This document shows positions 1 through 6,618 of a DNA stretch of 14,671 nucleotides, in pieces (the stretch's first letter is position 1; each line of letters begins with the position of its first letter). The stretch is from Thermoplasmatales archaeon (GTDB taxonomy: Archaea; Thermoplasmatota; JASEFT01; JAUWIS01): NCBI GenBank assembly GCA_030019485.1, contig JASEEW010000029.1, forward strand, positions 1-14,671, written 5' to 3'. The translations under genes were made by a program, and so were the position numbers. The notes below the pieces were generated by a model that made no database searches, was not told the DNA's origin, and saw only the letters and a list, made by a program, of their open reading frames with translations.

Positions 1-834
1 GTTATTCACAAAAGACGTCAACATTATCCGACTAGAAAAACTGGGTAACTCAATATTAGGAGCAGAATACCATCTATACGTTGATGTTAAACCAAAAGTG
101 ATTGAATAATCCCATTCGGTCGGCCATCCACCAGTCTTATTCACAAGCAAACCAAGACTATAACCATTACCCTTTGCTCTAACATAAACATCATAAATAC
201 CTGGCTCAGGTAGGTTCCATACATCAAATATTTGACCATATCTGATACCATCAGTTACTGCAAGACCATTACCCGCATCAGCATCAGAAACAACAGATGT
301 CTCCTGATCTAACCATGCATAAGGATATTTTTCTGCCTCAAGATAATAGGCACCTTGAATAGCTTCTTCACCGTCACTTAAACCATCGCCGTCTGTGTCT
401 AGGTCAAGAGGATGTGTCACATAACCCGTATGACTACTAGGTACAAGCATTACCCTATCAACCCTAACAACAGTGTTATTCACAAAAGACGTCAACATGA
501 TTCTACTAGAAGAGGATGGTAACTCAATATTAGGAGCAGAATACCATCTATACGTTGATGTTAAACCAAAAGTGATTGAATAATCCCATTCGGTCGGCCA
601 TCCACCTGTCTTATTCACAAGTAAACCCAGATTGTAACCATTACCCTTTGCTCTAACATAAATATCATAGGTGGCTGGTTCTGGTAGGTTCCATGCATCA
701 AATATTGTGCCGTACCTGATGCCATCGGTTACTGCAAGTCCGTTGCCTGCCTCAGCATCAGTAACAACAGATGTTTCTTGATCCAACCACGCATAAGGGT
801 AGTCCTCAGCCTCAAGCCATATAGCACCGGAGGA
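1..834 (-). repeat. Tandem 474-bp intragenic repeat encoding the CBM-like unit
   Basis: Bases 1 onward and 475 onward are two copies of the same unit, offset 474 bp (158 codons), so the frame is kept. Bases 44-132 and 518-606 are identical over 89 bases, while the flanking parts differ at roughly one base in six. The first copy runs off the left edge, so more units may follow. Confidence 0.9.
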
Positions 835-2418
835 GAGTTCCTCATCGTTTGTCAAGCCATCATCATCGTCATCAGCATCAAGTGAAAGAACCTTGACATT
901 TCTAACAATCTCATTGTTGCCCTCATCACCCTCGGGTAAACCATTATTTTGATCCACTTTTACATTAATAGAATGATTTCCTAACAAAGATGAATTCCAT
1001 GGTATGGATGTCTGAGCGGTCTCACCCGACGGTACATTGAATACTGTTGAGCCATCAATAAATATGTTTCCGTCATAGAAATTCACATCAATGCTACCGC
1101 TTACATTTGCATCACCTAAATTTACAATATTTGCTTTGATTATGATCTGATCATTTTCAACTGCAATCATGTTGTTGGGTGATGTTGAAATAGAGCCTAC
1201 TATTAAATCCGCTGCTTTCGGCGGCAGGGGCGGCGGAGGCGATGGCAGAGGTTTGCATATAATGTAAAAATCTATGTCTCCAATATGTATAGGGTTGTCC
1301 AGGTCATACCAGTCCCAGTACCTGTCAAGATAAGGGTCATTAATAGGAGAATAACGCGTCTTATCTATCCTAAAACGTCCACCATCCCTTATCACAATAG
1401 GCGTGTAAAAATAATGACAGCGTGACACTACCCTTATATCATCCAATGCCCTAGTGACTGTGAAAATATTCCCAAGATCCACACAGCATGGGTCTATACC
1501 TATAGCAGAAAGGTAAACATCAGCATGCTCGTTTGCATCAAAATACCACCAGGTTCTTCCATCATTAATGCTTCTGGCATAAAATATATGCGTCTCATTG
1601 TTTATTTCCTCAAACCAGCCCACATTGATTGTTCCATTCAAAAAAATTTGGGGATAAACCGAATCATAATCTGTATATGAAATTCTTACTATGCTATCAA
1701 AATCTATGCCATCAAAATCATCCAAAGCCTTTATTGCTTCTTTGAATGAATCTTTGAAAAAGTCAACAGCCTTATCATAACAACCATTACCAATGTTTTC
1801 TATACCGTTGTAGTAGTCCTGCCATGACTCATTAATATGCTCACTACCAGAAACCACAGTGAAATCAAGATAAAGAATATTCGTCTTCACCATATCCCTA
1901 ACAGCAAAAGTAACAGACCTAATAATTTCCAATGTATCAGCACCCTTATATTGTGCTTCCATTAAATGATCCACAGCATTCTCAGTGTTTTTAAATGACT
2001 TTTCAAAATCAGATGCATAATATTTTTCTTTTGCAGTATTGAGTTTTCCCAATGCTTTCCCAAGTTCCCTATCAGCATCATTGTTGTTTGTGTTTTCAAT
2101 CAAAAAATCTACATCATTAGTTGCTTTTTCCAGTTTTTCCATATAATTTCCATACTTATTATTGGCGTAATATACCTCATATTTATATGTAGTATTTTCT
2201 ATGATATTGTCTATTGCATAGTAGGTTTCAGTTTTCTCAGTTAACTCCTGCCAAACCATATGGATATAATCATTGGTTGCGACATCAGGATTCAAAGATA
2301 GCATAGATAATTCTTCATCTTCATCTGCTGTTACATTTTTCACTACTGATGAAAAAGCAACGGCAACCATCACTAACACGCACAGGATGCTCAATATTTT
2401 ACCTAAATTTTTACACAT
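1..2418 (-). CDS. Large secreted surface protein with CARDB and tandem carbohydrate-binding-like domains (partial, C-terminus beyond left edge)
   Basis: I translated this frame myself: it is open from ATG at 2418 to base 1 (806 codons) without a stop. Residues 1-31 form a signal peptide (hydrophobic stretch then NVTA before DEDEE). After it comes SLNPDVATNDYIHMVWQEL, which looks like the start of a BNR/sialidase-type blade. A helical, charged stretch follows (about 70-240). Around 255-290 the text again resembles a BNR repeat (IFYARSINDGRTWWY). A proline-rich linker lies at about 390-402 and a CARDB-type Ig-like domain at about 403-508. Then come two units, each with a Ca-binding D-x-D-x-D-G type motif (about 510-524 and 670-684) and a beta-rich domain starting LEAE-Y-YAWLDQETSVV, typical of CBM6/35-like galactose-binding folds. 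Inferred role: cell-surface adhesion or glycan binding. Domain names are from pattern recognition; the frame is certain. Confidence 0.9.
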   Translation of the reverse strand, partial: MCKNLGKILSILCVLVMVAVAFSSVVKNVTADEDEELSMLSLNPDVATNDYIHMVWQELTEKTETYYAIDNIIENTTYKYEVYYANNKYGNYMEKLEKATNDVDFLIENTNNNDADRELGKALGKLNTAKEKYYASDFEKSFKNTENAVDHLMEAQYKGADTLEIIRSVTFAVRDMVKTNILYLDFTVVSGSEHINESWQDYYNGIENIGNGCYDKAVDFFKDSFKEAIKALDDFDGIDFDSIVRISYTDYDSVYPQIFLNGTINVGWFEEINNETHIFYARSINDGRTWWYFDANEHADVYLSAIGIDPCCVDLGNIFTVTRALDDIRVVSRCHYFYTPIVIRDGGRFRIDKTRYSPINDPYLDRYWDWYDLDNPIHIGDIDFYIICKPLPSPPPPLPPKAADLIVGSISTSPNNMIAVENDQIIIKANIVNLGDANVSGSIDVNFYDGNIFIDGSTVFNVPSGETAQTSIPWNSSLLGNHSINVKVDQNNGLPEGDEGNNEIVRNVKVLSLDADDDDDGLTNDEELSSGAIWLEAEDYPYAWLDQETSVVTDAEAGNGLAVTDGIRYGTIFDAWNLPEPATYDIYVRAKGNGYNLGLLVNKTGGWPTEWDYSITFGLTSTYRWYSAPNIELPSSSSRIMLTSFVNNTVVRVDRVMLVPSSHTGYVTHPLDLDTDGDGLSDGEEAIQGAYYLEAEKYPYAWLDQETSVVSDADAGNGLAVTDGIRYGQIFDVWNLPEPGIYDVYVRAKGNGYSLGLLVNKTGGWPTEWDYSITFGLTSTYRWYSAPNIELPSFSSRIMLTSFVNN

Positions 2419-2453
2419 CTTACCACGCCCCAAAAACACATAGATATGAGTGG

Positions 2454-2460
2454 ATATAAA
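2454..2460 (-). promoter_or_regulatory. TATA box of the large surface-protein gene
   Basis: The minus strand reads GGTTTATATCC here. Its centre lies about 39 bases before the ATG at 2418, predicting a leader of about 12 bases. The paralogous small secreted gene (start 5079) has the same geometry. Confidence 0.5.
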
Positions 2461-2514
2461 CCTTCCGATTTTCTCGCTGATTTGCCTATAATTTCTGTAA
2501 TCATTTCTTTTATT

Positions 2515-2550
2515 TGTCCCTAATCCCTATCTACTAACTCCTAACTCCTT
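2515..2550. repeat. Dispersed intergenic repeat, copy 1
   Basis: Plus strand TGTCCCTAATCCCTATCTAC followed by TAACTCCTAACTCC matches the right half of the copy at 6507-6596. It overlaps the end of the aminotransferase gene: the repeat's AGT TAG supplies its last codon and stop. Bases 2419-2540 otherwise hold only the promoter at 2454-2460. Confidence 0.6.
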
Positions 2551-3857
2551 CCTTCATCCACCTTCGCAACAGCATTCTCCAGAACATCAAGTCCTTCATC
2601 AAGCTGCTCATCAGTTATAACAAGCGGAAGCAGCATTCTTATAACATTGTGATGAATGCCAGCGCCTGCTATCAAAAGACCGTTTCCCAGGCATTCCTTG
2701 ATGATTTTTTTGGTTTCATCTGGTGCTGGCTCCTTTGTTTCCCTGTTTTTTACAAATTCCATTCCAATCATTGCGCCTATTCCCCTGACATCACCAATTA
2801 TTTCATATTTATCTTTCATTTTCAGGAAACGTTTTCTGATTTTTTCCCCAAGGTTTTTTGCCCTTTCCAGAAGTTTCTCATCCCTGATTATGTTTAAAAC
2901 CTCAATTGCAGCCCTGCAGGCAACAGGGTTGCCGACATATGTGCCGCCAATGGAATTGTTTGGTAGACTGTCTATGATTTCTTTTTTTGCAATCACAGCA
3001 GAAAGGGGCAGCCCTGCAGCAATTGATTTACCAGCAGCAATAATGTCTGGCTCTATCCCCCAGTTTTCTATGGCAAACATTTTCCCTGTTCTGCCCATCC
3101 CTGACTGCACCTCATCAGCAACAAAAAGAATACCGTATTTTTCTGAGAGTTTTTTCAATTCTTCAAGAAAACTGTCTAACGGAACTCTGAAACCACCTTC
3201 ACCCTGGATTGGCTCTATCACAAATGCTGCAACCTCTTTAGGGTCCACATAGCTGAGAAGTTTTGATTCAAAATCCCTTATTTTTATACTGGGACGATAA
3301 GGCACAGGATAAGGCATCCTGTAAACCTCTGGTGCGAAAGGACCGAAACCGCATTTATAGGGCATAGCCTGGTGCGTCATGGTCATTGTCAGAAGTGTTC
3401 TGCCATGGAATGCACCCTCAAAAACAACAACTGCTTTTCTTTTTGTGTAACCCCTTGCGATTTTTACAGAGTTCTCTATTGCCTCAGCACCGGAGTTGAA
3501 AAAAGATACCTTTTTTTCGCTTTTCCCAAGGGTTAATTTTGCAAGTCTTGCAGCAAGCTCAACAAAAGGCTCATATGGAACAGCAGTGAAATCTGTGTGC
3601 AGGTATTTCTCAGCCTGCTCCTTTACAGCACTCACAACCCTGGGATGAGCATGCCCGACTATTAAACAGCCCCATCCACCTGTAAAATCAATAAAAACAT
3701 TCCCGTCAACATCCTTAACCAGAGCGCCTTCCCCGGAATCAATGTAGCATGGGGAAAGAGAACCCAAAATTTTCGGAACGCATTTCTCTCTTTTTTCATC
3801 TATTTTTTTTGAGCTTGGACCTGGAAGTGCTGTTTTTATTGAGATAAACTTATTCAT
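2541..3857 (-). CDS. Class-III (GABA-type) pyridoxal-phosphate aminotransferase
   Basis: The 438-residue protein has the full class-III layout. NSGAEA at 121-126 binds the PLP phosphate, FHG at 150-152 stacks on the ring, EPIQGEGG lies at 215-222, DEVQSGMGRTG at 248-258 contains the PLP-nitrogen aspartate, and Lys277 in AAGKSIAAG is the expected Schiff-base lysine. GGTYVGNP at 304-311 closes the active site. The family moves amino groups between omega-amino acids (GABA, ornithine, lysine) and 2-oxo acids in the cytoplasm; sequence alone does not fix the substrate. Two saccharopine-pathway enzymes are encoded divergently about 1.3 kb away, so a lysine-related substrate is possible, but that is inference. 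An AT-rich element (3881-3890) about 28 bases before the ATG suggests a nearly leaderless mRNA. The stop lies inside a dispersed repeat. Confidence 0.92.
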   Translation of the reverse strand: MNKFISIKTALPGPSSKKIDEKREKCVPKILGSLSPCYIDSGEGALVKDVDGNVFIDFTGGWGCLIVGHAHPRVVSAVKEQAEKYLHTDFTAVPYEPFVELAARLAKLTLGKSEKKVSFFNSGAEAIENSVKIARGYTKRKAVVVFEGAFHGRTLLTMTMTHQAMPYKCGFGPFAPEVYRMPYPVPYRPSIKIRDFESKLLSYVDPKEVAAFVIEPIQGEGGFRVPLDSFLEELKKLSEKYGILFVADEVQSGMGRTGKMFAIENWGIEPDIIAAGKSIAAGLPLSAVIAKKEIIDSLPNNSIGGTYVGNPVACRAAIEVLNIIRDEKLLERAKNLGEKIRKRFLKMKDKYEIIGDVRGIGAMIGMEFVKNRETKEPAPDETKKIIKECLGNGLLIAGAGIHHNVIRMLLPLVITDEQLDEGLDVLENAVAKVDEGRS

Positions 3858-3908
3858 GTGAGATGGTATAGTGTTTTGAAATAAAATAGTTTAGGGTCAA
3901 TTATTTGA

Positions 3909-4213
3909 TTATGTATTAGTTTCACCCATTAAACTCAAACCCATACAAATTTTACCCTGAGAGGTTTCTATGCTAATTCGCTTATCAAGAACAGTTGGAT
4001 TCTGCACATACCTCGCAATGATATTACCGTTTTCATCAAAGTCCATGGTTGGATCAAAACAGATTGTGTAGATTGTTTGCCGTTAACGGTTTTACTGATT
4101 CTCTTACCAGAAGGAGAATCAACTACGTATTCGCATCCATATCCACAAACACCTGTTGATGATGGACAGGAATATTGACTGCAATTTTGTGTGTTATTTA
4201 GTATCATCTTCAA
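3909..4213 (-). pseudogene. RHS/YD-repeat protein fragment with frameshift
   Basis: One frame opens with TTG at 4213 (ATG at 4207) and reads CEYVVDSPSGKRISKTVNGKQ, a typical RHS/YD-repeat sentence. Past about 4075 this frame turns into unlikely protein. The neighbouring frame instead gives CFDPTMDFDENGNIIARYVQ followed by NPTVLDKRISIETSQGKI, the expected continuation of an RHS repeat, ending at a TAA at 3909-3911. An indel around 4070-4080 therefore splits the gene. Only about 80 residues of RHS homology remain; full RHS proteins have hundreds to thousands, so this is a relic of a larger gene. The 5' end overlaps the lipoprotein gene by 20 bases, and an AGGAG lies just upstream of the TTG. 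A sequencing error at the frameshift cannot be excluded. Confidence 0.6.
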
Positions 4214-4703
4214 TTTTATACTCCTTCATAACAGGCCATAAACCTGTTGCGTTATAAATCAACATTGTAATGTAATCCATTGAGTTGTTAAGATATGGTT
4301 TATAAGCATATAGCTTTTCTTTATCCTCTCCTTTTTTTATATGAGGAAACACATTCGGATCAAGTGCAATAAACATATCACTTTTATACTTTTTCCCGGA
4401 ATATCTCCGTGATTCAGACCAAATAGTGCCATGTGTACTCTCAATAGTTTCATTATCAATTATTCTCTCCCCAAACGAGAAATGCAGCGTAGTCTTCTCC
4501 TCATTAAATTTGCATGTAATATTATTATCAGTAAATATCTCCCCAACACTCTTAACATCTACAGTTTCATCATATTCTGCAAAGTAAAGAATATTCAAAT
4601 AATTCTCCTGAAAAGGATCTAGTATGCAACCAGAAGAACTACATACCAAGATTATCACACAACATAATGCAAATAAAGGCCAATGTTTCCCGCATTTGCT
4701 CAT
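4194..4703 (-). CDS. Predicted secreted lipoprotein of unknown function
   Basis: I do not recognise a family. From the Met at 4703 the protein is 169 residues and starts MSKCGKHWPLFALCCVIILV followed by CSSSGC: a short basic N-terminus, a hydrophobic core and a lipobox-like SSGC, so lipid anchoring at the cysteine is likely. The mature part is charged and soluble, has several N-x-S/T sequons (NNSM, NATG), and shows no further membrane segment. An in-frame ATG at 4730 would add nine residues (MVGDNIKQR) and sits one base after the upstream stop. I prefer 4703 because it gives a normal signal peptide, although ribosome-binding evidence is weak for both. It lies in a tight run with the small secreted protein upstream and the RHS remnant downstream, suggesting one transcript. 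Confidence 0.7.
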   Translation of the reverse strand: MSKCGKHWPLFALCCVIILVCSSSGCILDPFQENYLNILYFAEYDETVDVKSVGEIFTDNNITCKFNEEKTTLHFSFGERIIDNETIESTHGTIWSESRRYSGKKYKSDMFIALDPNVFPHIKKGEDKEKLYAYKPYLNNSMDYITMLIYNATGLWPVMKEYKIEDDTK

Positions 4704-4731
4704 TCTTTGTTTTATATTATCACCCACCATT

Positions 4732-5079
4732 TTATTTATATCTGCCTTTGGCTATCTCTTGGCAAGACTTAAGTGTATAATAACCGCCCCACCATCTAGA
4801 AACCCACTTCGTTTGCCAGTAATTGTCCCAACCCCACATAGCCGCATCGATATCTTCTTGGGAATATGATTCACCTGGCCACATTTCCTCAATCAACTCA
4901 AAAGTTGTAGCTATTGTCCATGTAAACTCATTTGTTGCGACACATGGGTTCAAAGACACAACTGTCTTTTCTTCCCCATCATCTTCATCTGCCAAAACAT
5001 TCGTTACTGCCGCTGAAAAAACGGTTACGGTCATCACTAACACACACAAGATACTCAGTATTTTATTCAAGTTTTTCAT
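4732..5079 (-). CDS. Small secreted protein sharing its N-terminus with the large surface protein
   Basis: This 115-residue protein starts with a signal peptide (KILSILCVLVMTVTVFSAAV, then NVLA before DEDDGEE). Its first ~50 residues closely match the first ~50 of the protein starting at 2418: both have KILSILCVLVM, NV-ADED and SLNP-VATN. After VATNE the two diverge completely. The rest is rich in tryptophan (eight in about 60 residues), ends in KGRYK, and resembles no family I know. Either it is a short exported protein made by fusing a new C-terminus to a duplicated signal cassette, or it is a decayed surface-protein gene. The lipoprotein gene follows within a few bases. A TATA element at 5113-5120 gives the same promoter geometry as the 2418 gene. 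Confidence 0.7.
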   Translation of the reverse strand: MKNLNKILSILCVLVMTVTVFSAAVTNVLADEDDGEEKTVVSLNPCVATNEFTWTIATTFELIEEMWPGESYSQEDIDAAMWGWDNYWQTKWVSRWWGGYYTLKSCQEIAKGRYK

Positions 5080-5112
5080 CTTCTCTGTCTCAAAAGGGTA
5101 TGAGTATTGGGG

Positions 5113-5120
5113 ATATATAA
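5113..5120 (-). promoter_or_regulatory. TATA box of the small secreted-protein gene
   Basis: The minus strand reads TTATATATCC, centred about 38 bases before the ATG at 5079, predicting a leader of about 12 bases. It lies in the 122-bp divergent region shared with the lysine genes. Confidence 0.5.
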
Positions 5121-5171
5121 TAGTTTTCGATTTTGTAGTTGTAACCTATATATGAAAAAGTTCAGCGAATT

Positions 5172-5179
5172 TTTATATA
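5172..5179 (+). promoter_or_regulatory. TATA box of the lysine-catabolism genes (leaderless)
   Basis: TTTATATA is centred about 26 bases before the ATG at 5202, the spacing expected if transcription starts at or next to the start codon. No Shine-Dalgarno sequence precedes this ATG, which agrees with a leaderless mRNA. Confidence 0.6.
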
Positions 5180-5201
5180 TGGCTACGACGATACCTTCTC
5201 G

Positions 5202-6500
5202 ATGAACAGGATAGGTATAAGAAGAGAGGATAAAAACATATGGGAGAGAAGAACGCCTGTTGTTCCTGAGCAGGTTAAAGAATTCAGGGATATTGAGTTT
5301 TTTGTTCAGCCATCAAAAATCAGGGTGTTCAAAGACAGGGAATATACTGAAGCAGGCGCAATAATTCATGATAGACTCAATCAGTGTGAGGTGATTTTTG
5401 CAGTAAAGGAAATACCATTAGATTTTTTTGATAAAAACAAAACATATGTTTTTTTCTCACATACAATAAAAGGACAGAAACATAACATGCCCATGCTGAA
5501 GAAAATGATGGAGCTTAAATGTCAGTTAATAGATTATGAAAAAATTGTGGATGAAAAAAACAGTAGATTGATATTTTTTGGCAGATACGCGGGTCTTGCA
5601 GGAATGATTGATACATTATGGGCGCTGGGGCAAAGATTAAATGGGGAGGGGATAGAAAACCCATTTGCTGAAATCAAACAAACATACAGATACAGCGGTC
5701 TTGAAGAAGCAAAAAATGCGGTAAAAAAGGCTGGCGGAAATATAAAGAGGAAGGGGCTTCCAGAATCCTTAACACCAATGATATTTGGCATTGCAGGATA
5801 TGGGAATGTTTCAAAAGGCGCTCAGGAAATAATTAGTCTTTTACCTGTGAAGGAAATCACACCGGAGCAGGTTGTTTCCATGCAGAATAAGGATTATTCA
5901 AGAAACCATGTATACAAGGTAGTTTTCAAAGAGGAGGATATTGTTGAGCCGCTCTCAGGCGAGTTTGAGTTACAGGATTACTACAAGCATCCAGAGAAAT
6001 ACAAATCAAAATTTGATAAATACATCCCGCACTTAACTGTGTTAGTAAATGCGATATACTGGGACAAGATTTATCCGAGACTTGTCACAAAAAAATATTT
6101 GAAAGAACTGTATGCAGGTAAAACAAAAAATTGTTTAAGGGTTATCGGCGACATTGGCTGCGACATTAATGGTGCGGTTGAATGCACAGGTAAAACCACA
6201 ACGCCGGATAAGCCTGTTTTTGTTTACAACCCGTTGACTGATAAAACAATAGATGGATTTAAAGGAGAAGGGATTGTCGTGCTTGCTGTAGATAATTTAC
6301 CATGCGAACTGCCTAAAGAATCATCAGAAGATTTTTCTTCAGCGCTCAAAAAATTCATACCTTTGATTGCTTCAGCAGATTTTTCAGTAGATTTTGAGGA
6401 TTGCAACCTACCACCGGAAATAAAAAATGCAGTCATTGTCTATCATGGTAAGCTTACACCAAATTACCAATATCTTGAAAAATACTTAGAGGAGGGATGA
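5202..6500 (+). CDS. Lysine-2-oxoglutarate reductase (saccharopine dehydrogenase, lysine-forming type)
   Basis: This 432-residue protein matches the N-terminal half of the animal/plant bifunctional enzyme (AASS, LKR/SDH). It starts IGIRREDKNIWERRTPVVPE, has FVQPSKIRVFKDREYTEAGA at 34-53, FFSHTIKGQ at 84-92, LIDYEKIVD at 109-117, FGRYAGLAGMID at 126-137 and a nucleotide-binding loop IAGYGNVSKGAQ at 197-208. Domain order is alanine dehydrogenase/PNT-type N-domain, then Rossmann domain. The family condenses lysine with 2-oxoglutarate to saccharopine using NAD(P)H (or the reverse) in the cytoplasm. The next gene encodes the second step, so the role is supported by context. The leaderless promoter at 5172-5179 fixes the start. 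A GAGGAGGG at the 3' end precedes a small ORF leading into the next gene. Confidence 0.93.
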   Translation: MNRIGIRREDKNIWERRTPVVPEQVKEFRDIEFFVQPSKIRVFKDREYTEAGAIIHDRLNQCEVIFAVKEIPLDFFDKNKTYVFFSHTIKGQKHNMPMLKKMMELKCQLIDYEKIVDEKNSRLIFFGRYAGLAGMIDTLWALGQRLNGEGIENPFAEIKQTYRYSGLEEAKNAVKKAGGNIKRKGLPESLTPMIFGIAGYGNVSKGAQEIISLLPVKEITPEQVVSMQNKDYSRNHVYKVVFKEEDIVEPLSGEFELQDYYKHPEKYKSKFDKYIPHLTVLVNAIYWDKIYPRLVTKKYLKELYAGKTKNCLRVIGDIGCDINGAVECTGKTTTPDKPVFVYNPLTDKTIDGFKGEGIVVLAVDNLPCELPKESSEDFSSALKKFIPLIASADFSVDFEDCNLPPEIKNAVIVYHGKLTPNYQYLEKYLEEG

Positions 6501-6501
6501 G

Positions 6502-6618
6502 ATGAAAGTAGTTAGGGAGAAACAAGTAGTCAGAAATCAGGAGTTAGGATTTAGGGAACTGTCCCTAGCCCCTAACTACTATCTACTAACTACTACACAA
6601 ATGGAGGGAAAAAAATGA
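6502..6618 (+). CDS. Doubtful 38-aa ORF spanning the intergenic repeat
   Basis: An ATG one base after the preceding stop opens a 38-codon frame (starts MKVVREKQVV, ends QMEGKK). It runs through the whole dispersed repeat and stops at a TGA overlapping the next gene's start (ATGA). GAGGAGGG at 6489-6496 sits at good distance. The peptide is essentially the repeat translated, so it may have no function of its own. Its value may be that ribosomes can cross the repeat without leaving the mRNA. Confidence 0.3.
   Translation: MKVVREKQVVRNQELGFRELSLAPNYYLLTTTQMEGKK
6507..6596. repeat. Dispersed intergenic repeat, copy 2 (imperfect long hairpin)
   Basis: Arms 6525-6557 and 6562-6594 are imperfect inverted repeats (24 of 33 positions match) around the loop ACTG. 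The closing stem is TAGGGA/TCCCTA and the outer ends are AGTAGT/ACTACT. It is the fullest of four related copies in the window. Confidence 0.7.

Noticed and set aside
1..834. Direct repeats as a CRISPR array
   Set aside because: Two long (474-bp) in-frame coding repeats without short spacers; they encode protein domains.
2515..2550. Repeat copies as insertion sequences
   Set aside because: Too short, with no transposase or clear target duplications in the window.
2656..3252. Long plus-strand open frame (198 codons) inside the aminotransferase
   Set aside because: It is the antisense of a gene with a complete set of family motifs and resembles no protein.
4704..4730. Upstream ATG (4730) as start of the lipoprotein
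   Set aside because: It places nine polar residues before the signal peptide; the Met at 4703 gives a normal one. Not excluded, because 4730 lies one base after the upstream stop.
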